Below are positions 6,020-10,563 of a DNA stretch of 10,563 nt, piece by piece. The notes below the pieces were generated by a model that was not told the origin of the DNA, ran no database searches, and saw only the letters and a list, made by a program, of their open reading frames with translations. Origin of the DNA: an uncultured Bacillaceae bacterium. Lineage in GTDB: Bacteria; Bacillota; Bacilli; Caldalkalibacillales; Caldalkalibacillaceae. Both the position numbers and the translations under genes were made by a program. Each line of letters begins with the position of its first letter. The first letter of the stretch is position 1. The stretch lies in the NCBI GenBank assembly GCA_937967685.1, contig CALBTX010000225.1, positions 1 through 10,563 of the forward strand, in the 5' to 3' direction.

Positions 6020-6277
6020 GTGAACAAAAGGACACTTTCCATTGAATTTTGCACGATGTGAAACTATTTTCCAAAAGCCGTCCGGGTGACGGAAGAATTG
6101 ATGAACGATTACAGCGGGAGTCTTTCTGAAATCACGCTCATTCCTTCAAGCGGAGGCGTTTTCGAAGTCAAGGTGGATGAAGAACTTATATTTTCCAAGA
6201 AACAGTTGGACCGCTTTCCGAATGAAGGGGAAATCAGCACGCTGATCGCTGAAAAGCAGCTTCTTAAAAAACGCTGA
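6020..6277 (+). CDS. SelW-like (Rdx family) selenoprotein with in-frame UGA at codon 14
   Basis: A GTG start 7 bases after GGAGGAGG (6005-6012) opens a frame interrupted only by TGA at 6059-6061, then running to TGA at 6275-6277. With the UGA read as selenocysteine the product has 85 residues. It starts with a strand L-S-I-E-F, then C11-T-M-U14, the redox motif of the thioredoxin-like Rdx family (SelT/SelW/SelH), then N-Y-F-P-K-A and a helix. The family core L-I-P-S-S-G-G-V-F-E-V-K-V is near residues 46-58, with S-K-K and R-F-P further on. Rdx proteins are small cytosolic thiol/selenol redox proteins; the exact substrate is unknown. A SECIS-like hairpin follows the UGA. The in-frame GTG at 6086 would drop the strand and the redox motif and has no ribosome site, so it is not the start. 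The alternative is a Cys-to-stop mutation or sequencing error of a CxxC homolog; the hairpin and intact frame favour selenocysteine. Confidence 0.82.
6078..6092 (+). promoter_or_regulatory. Bacterial SECIS-like hairpin downstream of the in-frame UGA
   Basis: CCGTC (6078-6082) pairs with GACGG (6088-6092), closing a five-base loop CGGGT. The GGG begins 22 bases after the UGA codon. Known bacterial SECIS elements have a short stem, a G among the first two loop bases, and a loop roughly 16-37 bases from the UGA; all three conditions are met. A short lower helix (6069-6071 with 6095-6097) across an internal loop is possible. The element lies inside the coding region, as expected for SelB-dependent decoding in bacteria. 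Confidence 0.65.
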
Positions 6278-6278
6278 T

Positions 6279-6320
6279 GGGACATGTGCTCCGTGCGTTG
6301 GCGGGACATGTGCTGCGTGC
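6279..6320. repeat. Two near-identical 18-base repeats, 24-base period
   Basis: GGGACATGTGCTCCGTGC (6279-6296) recurs at 6303-6320 with one change (C to G at its 13th base). The pair starts right after the selenoprotein stop codon and lies in the 80-base convergent spacer before the PepSY gene. No reading frame or known site explains it. Confidence 0.7.
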
Positions 6321-6347
6321 CGACGGACCGGCTCCAGCGGGTTCAAC

Positions 6348-6364
6348 CGGCTGTCGCTCAGCCG
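6348..6364. other. Small GC-rich hairpin between convergent genes
   Basis: CGGCTG (6348-6353) and CAGCCG (6359-6364) form a six-base stem around TCGCT and cover the stop codon of the minus-strand PepSY gene. No T-run follows on either strand, so it is a poor terminator, though it sits where a bidirectional one would be expected. Confidence 0.3.
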
Positions 6365-6678
6365 CGCCTATCCTTGACTAGATCGAGCACATCCCCTGTA
6401 TCCGCGTCAACTTTAAACTCGTAAAAATGGGGTTCATCGCCCGCCAGTCCAGTCAGACCACATTGATAGACGGTGTATTCTGCGCCGTCTATTTTCTCTT
6501 TTTGTGGGTGGACATGAATCCAGCTGCCGATGATAGACATGCGCTCAGATTGATATTTTTCTTTCAGCATTTGAACGATCTGTTCCGGCGCCAACCGTCG
6601 TTCTGCCATCCCTTTCAAAACGAAATAACCGATGGCAGCGCCGGCGGCCGCGCCCAGCAAAAAACGCCCCCATTTCAT
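6358..6678 (-). CDS. Small membrane-anchored PepSY-domain protein, YtzB-like
   Basis: The 106-residue product starts M-K-W-G-R-F, then has an Ala/Gly-rich hydrophobic segment (about 6-21) that should anchor it in the membrane. A PepSY-like domain follows, with the helix A-P-E-Q-I-V-Q-M-L-K and the C-terminal strand-turn F-Y-E-F-K-V-D-A-D-T-G-D-V-L-D-L, the hallmark of this fold. PepSY domains often act as inhibitory or chaperone-like modules for secreted peptidases. Two ATGs are close together. The first (6687) touches the GGAGG with no spacing, whereas the second (6678) is 9 bases from it, so I chose the second. B. subtilis ytzB, a comparable small PepSY protein that I remember near ytoP and ytnP, is the best comparison. 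The gene converges on the selenoprotein gene and diverges from queE. Confidence 0.78.
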   Translation of the reverse strand: MKWGRFLLGAAAGAAIGYFVLKGMAERRLAPEQIVQMLKEKYQSERMSIIGSWIHVHPQKEKIDGAEYTVYQCGLTGLAGDEPHFYEFKVDADTGDVLDLVKDRRG

Positions 6679-6741
6679 CTGCGGCATCCTCCTTTTTCAC
6701 CTATATCCACATTATGGGAATAAAAAAGCAGTTCAATACGT

Positions 6742-6780
6742 TTCTTCTCCATGATACCATTAGGTTATCGGAGAAATGAA
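6742..6780. promoter_or_regulatory. Inverted repeat in the PepSY/queE divergent spacer, covering the queE ribosome site
   Basis: TTCTCC (6745-6750) pairs with GGAGAA (6770-6775). Inside it GATACC (6753-6758) pairs with GGTTATC (6763-6769) apart from one bulged T, around the loop ATTA. Outside, TTC (6742-6744) can pair with GAA (6778-6780) across a two-base bulge. In RNA the GGAG that would serve the GTG at 6781 is locked in the stem. It could be a translational control hairpin or, as DNA, an operator between divergent genes. I do not see a preQ1 riboswitch pattern. An extended -10 like match (TGATACCAT, 6752-6760) overlaps it; if that is the promoter, the full hairpin would not be transcribed. 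Confidence 0.4.
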
Positions 6781-7554
6781 GTGAAAAGTGGGGGCTTCAC
6801 AGTGAACAGTGCTTGTCCAGCGTTAAGGTGGGGGAATAAGACGTATACACAAAATGAGATGCTTGAGTGGGAATTGCCTCTGGTGGAAATTTTTGAAACA
6901 ATAGAAGGAGAGGGCTTAAAGGCCGGTTTCCCGACGATTTTCGTCAGACTCTTTCATTGCAATTTGCGCTGTAAATGGTGCGATACGCCGTACAGCTATG
7001 CTCCGGCCAAACCGGAATCGGTTCTGTCCCTGAAAGACATTGTCACCGAAGTGCAGAAGTATCGCAGCCGGGCCGTTTGTTTAACCGGCGGAGAACCTTT
7101 GATCCACAGAGAAAAATCGGCGGGATTGATTGACCATCTCGCCGCTTTGGAAAACATTGAAGATATCCATATCGAAACGAACGGGGCCATACGTCTTCAA
7201 CCGTTTGCCGCATTGCGCCGGGAGCGGTCTGTGTGGCGAGATAAAGTTCGTTTTGTCATGGACTTTAAACTGCCGGCCAGCGGTGAGATGGAGAAAATGA
7301 TCTTGGAAAACTTTTCTGAGCTGAACGGACAGGATGAGATAAAATTTGTCATTGGCTCAGACGAAGATTTTACGGTTGCCGCAGACATCATCCGCCGGTA
7401 TCATCAGAAAGGCACCGTGTTGATGAGTCCTGTGTGGGAAACGATGCCGCCTCGCCGATTGGTGGAAAAAGTTTTGCAAAACGGCTTGTCCCGTGTAAAA
7501 GTGAGTTTGCAATTGCATAAAATCATTTGGGATCCGAATCAGAGAGGGGTTTAA
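6781..7554 (+). CDS. queE: 7-carboxy-7-deazaguanine synthase (radical SAM)
   Basis: QueE turns 6-carboxy-tetrahydropterin into 7-carboxy-7-deazaguanine, the second-last step to preQ0 in queuosine synthesis. From the chosen GTG the protein has 257 residues. The family opening L-P-L-V-E-I-F-E-T-I-E-G-E-G is near 32-45. The radical SAM cluster motif is C60-N-L-R-C64-K-W-C67-D, followed by the SAM-contacting G-G-E-P (103-106). The C-terminus Q-L-H-K-x-x-W-x-P-N-x-R-G-V matches QueE of Bacillus (about 243 residues). The start is uncertain. The ATG at 6751 has no ribosome site. GTG 6781 has GGAG seven to eight bases upstream. GTG 6802 has GGGGG. ATG 6859 gives the most family-like N-terminus but no clear site. 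The fold and function are secure. queC follows downstream; queD is absent. Confidence 0.9.
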   Translation: MKSGGFTVNSACPALRWGNKTYTQNEMLEWELPLVEIFETIEGEGLKAGFPTIFVRLFHCNLRCKWCDTPYSYAPAKPESVLSLKDIVTEVQKYRSRAVCLTGGEPLIHREKSAGLIDHLAALENIEDIHIETNGAIRLQPFAALRRERSVWRDKVRFVMDFKLPASGEMEKMILENFSELNGQDEIKFVIGSDEDFTVAADIIRRYHQKGTVLMSPVWETMPPRRLVEKVLQNGLSRVKVSLQLHKIIWDPNQRGV

Positions 7555-7595
7555 GAAGCACGAATGGTTTAAGAAACACGGAAGGGGTTTAAGAA
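7548..7595. repeat. Three copies of GGTTTAAGAA at the end of queE
   Basis: The ten-base unit occurs at 7548-7557, 7566-7575 and 7586-7595, with periods of 18 and 20 bases and similar flanks (AAGCACGAA and AAACACGGAA). The first copy contains the queE stop codon TAA. The array looks like local duplication of the gene's end. All three copies carry a TAA. Confidence 0.75.
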
Positions 7596-7680
7596 GGAGT
7601 TCGGCTTGATTTGAATACGGTAAACCATCGGAATCTTCCTCGGTGGAGACGTTGAAGGAGGAACTCAGCTTGATTTGAAT
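7593..7680. repeat. Duplicated ribosome-site-like module in the queE-queC spacer
   Basis: GAAGGAG (7593-7599) plus CTTGATTTGAAT (7605-7616) recurs as GAAGGAGG (7654-7661) plus CTTGATTTGAAT (7669-7680). A weaker third version is the real queC start region, with GGAGGG (7731-7736) and TTGAAC at 7744. Each upstream copy holds TTG-ATT-TGA, a start, one codon and a stop. They may be remnants of repeated duplication of the queC translation start, or small coupling ORFs. I see no trace of queD in the 189-base spacer. Confidence 0.6.
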
Positions 7681-7743
7681 GGTTCTGCCGGGGATGTTCG
7701 TGAAGAATCCGTCTGGGAGGCGCGGCGAAGGGAGGGATCTGAG

Positions 7744-8415
7744 TTGAACAAAGCTGTCGTCATTTTAAGCGGGGGGTTGGACAGTACGACCTGCATGGGG
7801 ATCGCCCGAAAAGAAGGTTATGCGTTGTATCCGCTGACCTTCCATTACGGACAGCGCCACGACCGGGAGGTCATCCAGGCCCAGAAGGTGGCTCAGTACT
7901 ACAGAGTCAAGGAACACAAAATCGTCGACCTTCGTTTTTTGCAGGAAATCGGAGGCAGTGCGCTCACGGATGCGTCGATTGACGTGCCCGTTTCGGGAGA
8001 AGCTGAGGGCATACCGGTCACTTACGTTCCCGGCCGAAATTTAATCTTTTTGTCGCTGGCCACAGCCTATGCGGAAGTCATTGGCGCGGGAGTCATTTAC
8101 ATCGGTGTCAGTGCTGTCGACTTCAGCGGTTATCCCGACTGTCGGCCCGAATTTATCGTCAGCATGAGTGAGACGATCAACCTGGCCACGAAGGCGGGTT
8201 CAGCCGAACTCGGCATCCGGATAGAGGCCCCGCTGATGCACAAGACGAAAGCGGAAACGATTCAAACCGGCATGTCCCTTGGTGTACCCTATCATTTAAC
8301 AACATCTTGTTACAGGGGGGAAGATCTGGCCTGCGGCCGATGTGACAGCTGCAGATTGAGATTGAAAGGTTTTCAGGAGGCCGGCTATGACGACCCCATT
8401 CCTTACGCGCGCTGA
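7744..8415 (+). CDS. queC: 7-cyano-7-deazaguanine (preQ0) synthase
   Basis: QueC uses ATP and ammonia to turn 7-carboxy-7-deazaguanine, the QueE product, into preQ0. The PP-loop motif S9-G-G-L-D-S-T-T is at residues 9-16. A family core around Y-V-P-G-R-N-L-I-F-L-S (94-104) and the D-F-S-G-Y-P-D-C-R-P segment (126-135) follow. The zinc site is C189, C197, C200 and C203 in C-x7-C-x2-C-x2-C. The 223-residue length matches Bacillus QueC (about 219). The TTG at 7744 has GGAGGG seven bases upstream and starts directly before the conserved strand. The frame is open back to a TTG at 7675, but that would add 23 non-conserved residues with poor ribosome-site spacing. It is likely in one transcript with queE, although the 189-base gap is large for an operon. 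Confidence 0.95.
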   Translation: MNKAVVILSGGLDSTTCMGIARKEGYALYPLTFHYGQRHDREVIQAQKVAQYYRVKEHKIVDLRFLQEIGGSALTDASIDVPVSGEAEGIPVTYVPGRNLIFLSLATAYAEVIGAGVIYIGVSAVDFSGYPDCRPEFIVSMSETINLATKAGSAELGIRIEAPLMHKTKAETIQTGMSLGVPYHLTTSCYRGEDLACGRCDSCRLRLKGFQEAGYDDPIPYAR

Positions 8416-8455
8416 AGAACTTCCAATTGTTTGCTTTCTTGCCAGCAGACTCCTA

Positions 8456-8483
8456 TTGCTAAGCTGGTTTTCTAATCTATAAT
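8456..8483 (+). promoter_or_regulatory. Promoter upstream of the SleB-like gene
   Basis: TTGCTA (8456-8461) and a perfect TATAAT (8478-8483) with a 16-base spacer form a plausible sigma-A promoter. Transcription would begin near 8490, before the intrinsic terminator at 8505-8541. Confidence 0.5.
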
Positions 8484-8504
8484 ACTGAAGTAGGTTTTGA
8501 TGAT

Positions 8505-8541
8505 AGTCTTTTTCCATCATGGAAAAGACTTTTTTTATTTT
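8505..8541 (+). terminator. Intrinsic terminator between queC and the SleB-like gene
   Basis: AGTCTTTTTCC (8505-8515) pairs with GGAAAAGACT (8521-8530), leaving one T bulged, around the loop ATCAT. A T-rich tail follows (8531-8541, T6-A-T4). It is the strongest terminator in the window. It can end queC transcription, but it also lies between the promoter at 8456-8483 and the next gene, so it may act as an attenuator. Confidence 0.85.
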
Positions 8542-8562
8542 GTGTACAGGAGGTACGAAAGC

Positions 8563-9219
8563 ATGTTGTTCAAGATGAGGGCATTAGCGGTATTGATGTT
8601 GGCCATGGCTATCGGATTGGGTCTGGTTGCTCAAGCCGGCACTGTTGAAGCGTCTGCTGAAGTAACCAAACAAGGAGATCGAAAAGGACAGGTGTGGGAC
8701 ATTCAACACCGTTTACAACAGCTTGGATATTATCAAGCCCCATTAGATGGTATTTTTGGTGAAGAAACGCAAAAGGCTGTTCAACGTTTCCAACAACATC
8801 ACGGTTTACCTGTCGATGGTGTCGTCGGTAAAAAAACACACACGAAATTGCATCAGGTGTCTTTTACAAGTGATGAAATTGAAATGATGGCCAAATTGGT
8901 TTACGGTGAAGCACGAGGAGAATCTTTTGAAGGACAGGTTGCTGTTGCCGCCGTGGTGCTGAATCGGCTCGCTTCACCTCAATTCCCCAATACGGTGAAA
9001 GATGTTATTTTTGAGCCGAGGGCTTTCACAGCGGTCGATGACGGCCAATATTATTCAAAACCGGATAAAGAGGCGTATCGCGCTGTTTATGCGGCGATCA
9101 GCGGCTGGGACCCGACGGGAGAAGCATTATATTATTTCAATCCGCAGACAGCCACCTCCGACTGGATCTGGTCCCGCCCGCAAATTAAACAGATCGGCAA
9201 GCACATTTTTGCCCTGTAG
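8563..9219 (+). CDS. Secreted cell wall hydrolase, SleB/YkvT-like (PG-binding plus Hydrolase_2)
   Basis: The 218-residue protein has a signal peptide (positive start, hydrophobic core about 7-24, likely cut after A-x-A near 29-32). A peptidoglycan-binding domain 1 follows, roughly 38-97, with D-I-Q-x-R-L, L-G-Y-Y and D-G-I-F-G-x-x-T-x-x-A-V-x-x-F-Q. The SleB-type hydrolase domain covers about 102-218, opening with L-V-Y-G-E116-A-R-G-E; E116 is the likely catalytic Glu of this lytic transglycosylase family. SleB proteins digest spore cortex containing muramic delta-lactam. The ATG at 8563 has AGGAGG nine bases upstream. An upstream in-frame start at 8497 would lie in the terminator and is rejected. 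No ypeB, the usual partner of sleB, follows. B. subtilis ykvT, not far from its queCDEF genes, may be the closer relative. Confidence 0.88.
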   Translation: MLFKMRALAVLMLAMAIGLGLVAQAGTVEASAEVTKQGDRKGQVWDIQHRLQQLGYYQAPLDGIFGEETQKAVQRFQQHHGLPVDGVVGKKTHTKLHQVSFTSDEIEMMAKLVYGEARGESFEGQVAVAAVVLNRLASPQFPNTVKDVIFEPRAFTAVDDGQYYSKPDKEAYRAVYAAISGWDPTGEALYYFNPQTATSDWIWSRPQIKQIGKHIFAL

Positions 9220-9273
9220 AGCAGGATTTCCCCTTTTTCGGTCGAAGTATGAGGAAAACGGATGAAAGGCCAT

Positions 9274-9307
9274 TGTCAGATTCATACTGGTGTCAGATTC
9301 ATTCTGG
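9274..9307. repeat. Perfectly abutting 17-base tandem duplication
   Basis: TGTCAGATTCATACTGG (9274-9290) is followed directly by TGTCAGATTCATTCTGG (9291-9307), one mismatch. It lies in the 155-base spacer between the SleB-like gene and the M42 peptidase. No reading frame or known operator explains it. Confidence 0.75.
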
Positions 9308-9319
9308 GCGTCACCCGTC

Positions 9320-9347
9320 AGTGGCATACCCGTAGCTGGGTATCACT
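9320..9347. other. Hairpin in the leader of the M42 peptidase gene
   Basis: AGTG and ATACCC on the left (9320-9323 and 9326-9331) pair with GGGTAT and CACT on the right (9338-9343 and 9344-9347), with a two-base bulge GC and a six-base loop GTAGCT. Ten base pairs make it fairly stable. There is no T-run after it, so it is not an intrinsic terminator. It lies 27 bases before the peptidase ATG and may be a leader or operator structure. Confidence 0.5.
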
Positions 9348-9374
9348 CATACACAGACTGGAAGGGGATTATCG

Positions 9375-10445
9375 ATGGATAAAGATTTGGAAAACCTTTT
9401 TCAAAGGCTGATAGAAGCACCGGGGGCTCCGGGATTTGAGCATCACATTAGGGCGATCATGCAAGAGGAACTGGGAAAAGTGTCTGATGAGCTGCTGCAA
9501 GACAATTTGGGCAGTGTCTTCGGTGTAAAGCATGGCCCTGCCCGGGCCCCAAAAATCATGGTTGCCGGCCATATGGATGAAGTCGGCTTCATGGTCACCC
9601 ACATTACAGATCAAGGCTATATCCGTTTCCAACCGCTTGGCGGCTGGTGGAGCCAAGTATTGCTGGCCCAGCGGGTGCAGATCATGACAGATCACGGTCC
9701 TGTTGACGGGGTGATCGGTTCGGTTCCGCCGCATGTGCTGAGGGAAGAACAGCGTAAAAAACCGATGGACATCAAGCAAATGTTTATTGATATCGGTGCG
9801 GACGACAAAGAAGAGGCCGAGCAAATCGGCGTGAAACCCGGTCAGCAAATTGTACCCGTCTGCCCGTTCACCCGCCTGGCCAACCCGAGAAAAATGATGG
9901 GCAAAGCGTGGGACAATCGTTATGGTTGTGGCCTGGCCGTTCATCTGTTAAAAGAATTACAAGGAGAATCCATACCTTGCACGCTTTATTCCGGGGCGAC
10001 CGTGCAGGAAGAAGTCGGTTTAAGAGGTGCCCAAACGGCGGCGAATATGATTCAGCCGGACCTGTTTTTTGCTCTGGATGCCAGTCCGGCCAATGATGGT
10101 CCCGGAGCAGATAACGGTTTTGGGAAGATCGGCGGCGGCGTGCTCTTGCGCATTTATGACCGGACGATGATCACCCACCACGGGTTGCGTGAATTGATCT
10201 TGGATACGGCTGAATCCGAGAATATTCCTTATCAATTTTTTGTCTCTCAAGGCGGGACGGACGCCGGCAGAGTACATACGACCGGTCATGGCGTGCCTTC
10301 AGCGGTCATCGGCATTTGTGCCAGGTATATCCACAGTCATGCCGCCATTGTGGATGAGGGGGATATTGAAGCAGCTCAAAAGCTGTTGGCGGCTTTGGTG
10401 AGGAAGATGGATCAATTCACTGTTGAATCGTTGAGACAAAGCTGA
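9375..10445 (+). CDS. ytoP: M42-family metallopeptidase (glutamyl aminopeptidase/YtoP-like)
   Basis: This 356-residue cytosolic aminopeptidase of the tetrahedral M42 class has all expected two-metal residues: H66 in A-G-H-M-D68-E-V-G, the bridging D180 in A-W-D-N-R, the catalytic E212 and ligand E213 in V-Q-E-E-V-G-L-R-G, D235 in A-L-D-A-S and H322 in Y-I-H-S-H. The F-Q-P-L-G-G-W strand near residue 85 and G-G-T-D-A-G (293-298) are also typical. These enzymes trim N-terminal residues from short peptides in large assemblies. GAAGGGGA (9361-9368) is seven bases before the ATG. The length and neighbourhood, with trmB, ytnP and a ytzB-like gene a few kilobases away, suggest the B. subtilis ytoP ortholog. 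The exact specificity is not visible. Confidence 0.92.
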   Translation: MDKDLENLFQRLIEAPGAPGFEHHIRAIMQEELGKVSDELLQDNLGSVFGVKHGPARAPKIMVAGHMDEVGFMVTHITDQGYIRFQPLGGWWSQVLLAQRVQIMTDHGPVDGVIGSVPPHVLREEQRKKPMDIKQMFIDIGADDKEEAEQIGVKPGQQIVPVCPFTRLANPRKMMGKAWDNRYGCGLAVHLLKELQGESIPCTLYSGATVQEEVGLRGAQTAANMIQPDLFFALDASPANDGPGADNGFGKIGGGVLLRIYDRTMITHHGLRELILDTAESENIPYQFFVSQGGTDAGRVHTTGHGVPSAVIGICARYIHSHAAIVDEGDIEAAQKLLAALVRKMDQFTVESLRQS

Positions 10446-10462
10446 AATTATGGGGCGAGTTG

Positions 10463-10481
10463 GCATCAACTTAATTGATGC
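10463..10481 (+). terminator. Possible weak terminator after the M42 peptidase
   Basis: GCATCAA (10463-10469) and TTGATGC (10475-10481) form a perfect seven-base stem around CTTAA, 18 bases after the stop codon. What follows is GGGCGTTGTTTC rather than a clean T-run, so termination would be weak or need a factor. Confidence 0.35.
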
Positions 10482-10508
10482 GGGCGTTGTTTCAGAGCGA
10501 ATGACTTT

Positions 10509-10549
10509 GAGAGCATATCATGTGGAGAGCATATCATGTGGAGAGCATA
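10509..10549. repeat. 16-base tandem repeat, 2.5 copies, at the window end
   Basis: GAGAGCATATCATGTG occurs at 10509-10524 and 10525-10540 without change, then the first nine bases recur at 10541-10549. It lies downstream of the M42 gene in sequence with no supported coding frame. Confidence 0.75.
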
Positions 10550-10563
10550 AAAGAATACGTTAA

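Noticed and set aside
5841..6023. 60-residue forward frame ahead of the selenoprotein gene
   Set aside because: No ribosome site at its start, it overlaps the minus-strand membrane protein frame and the forward promoter, and the composition looks random. Its stop overlaps the GTG start only by chance (GTGA).
6086..6277. 63-residue ORF starting at GTG 6086
   Set aside because: It is the C-terminal part of the selenoprotein frame; it lacks a ribosome site and the first strand and redox motif of the family.
6690..6860. preQ1 riboswitch before queE
   Set aside because: I could not find the short stem followed by an A-rich tail that defines preQ1-I, nor another known class.
7675..7743. Upstream TTG start for queC
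   Set aside because: It adds 23 non-conserved residues and its ribosome site is 13 bases away; the TTG at 7744 is better placed.
10501..10563. 20-residue ORF ending exactly at the window end
   Set aside because: No ribosome site, made largely of the 16-base tandem repeat, and no family resemblance.

Overview
The window looks like chromosome from a spore-forming, low-to-mid GC Bacillaceae-type Firmicute. Shine-Dalgarno sites are strong (AAAGGAGG, GGAGGAGG), starts include ATG, GTG and TTG, there is a CwlD-like amidase and a SleB-like cortex hydrolase, and trmB, a ytnP-like gene, a ytzB-like PepSY gene and a ytoP-like M42 peptidase occur in one neighbourhood, much as I remember it from Bacillus subtilis. 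A thermophilic or alkaliphilic relative is possible, but the sequence alone does not settle the genus.

Layout. 1-406: 3' end of a class I SAM methyltransferase. 416-2152: an extended -10 promoter, a Cof-type HAD phosphatase, a doubtful small ORF and an enoyl-CoA hydratase, all on +. 2180-3313: on -, a single-domain rhodanese and a CwlD-like N-acetylmuramoyl-L-alanine amidase. 3540-5702: on +, an unrecognised lipoprotein, trmB and a YtnP-like lactonase-fold hydrolase. 5709-5861: on -, a 50-residue single-pass membrane protein. 6020-6277: a SelW/Rdx-like gene read through an in-frame UGA. 6358-6678: on -, a small PepSY protein. 6781-8415: queE and queC for the 7-deazaguanine (preQ0/queuosine) pathway, with a repeat-rich spacer and no queD between them. 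8456-9219: a promoter, an intrinsic terminator and a SleB/YkvT-like hydrolase. 9375-10445: an M42 glutamyl aminopeptidase-type enzyme. No gene-free stretch exceeds 300 bases; the longest is the divergent spacer 3314-3539.

The main result is the gene at 6020-6277. A GTG start behind a perfect GGAGGAGG ribosome site opens a frame whose 14th codon is TGA. The codons before it end in Cys-Thr-Met, and the frame then continues, without another stop, into an Rdx (SelT/SelW/SelH) domain with a GGVFEV core. Cys-x-x-UGA falls exactly where this family carries CxxC or CxxU. A hairpin with a GGG-containing apical loop lies 22 bases after the UGA, as expected for a bacterial SECIS. The simplest reading is an 85-residue selenoprotein that a standard gene caller would truncate to its last 63 residues or miss. 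Sec use is, as far as I know, uncommon in Bacilli. Decoding requires selA, selB, selC and selD elsewhere in the genome, which this window cannot show.

Genes likely to work together: trmB and the ytnP-like gene are translationally coupled; queE and queC act in one pathway; the amidase and the SleB-like hydrolase both fit spore cortex biology. The remaining neighbours share position rather than an evident pathway.
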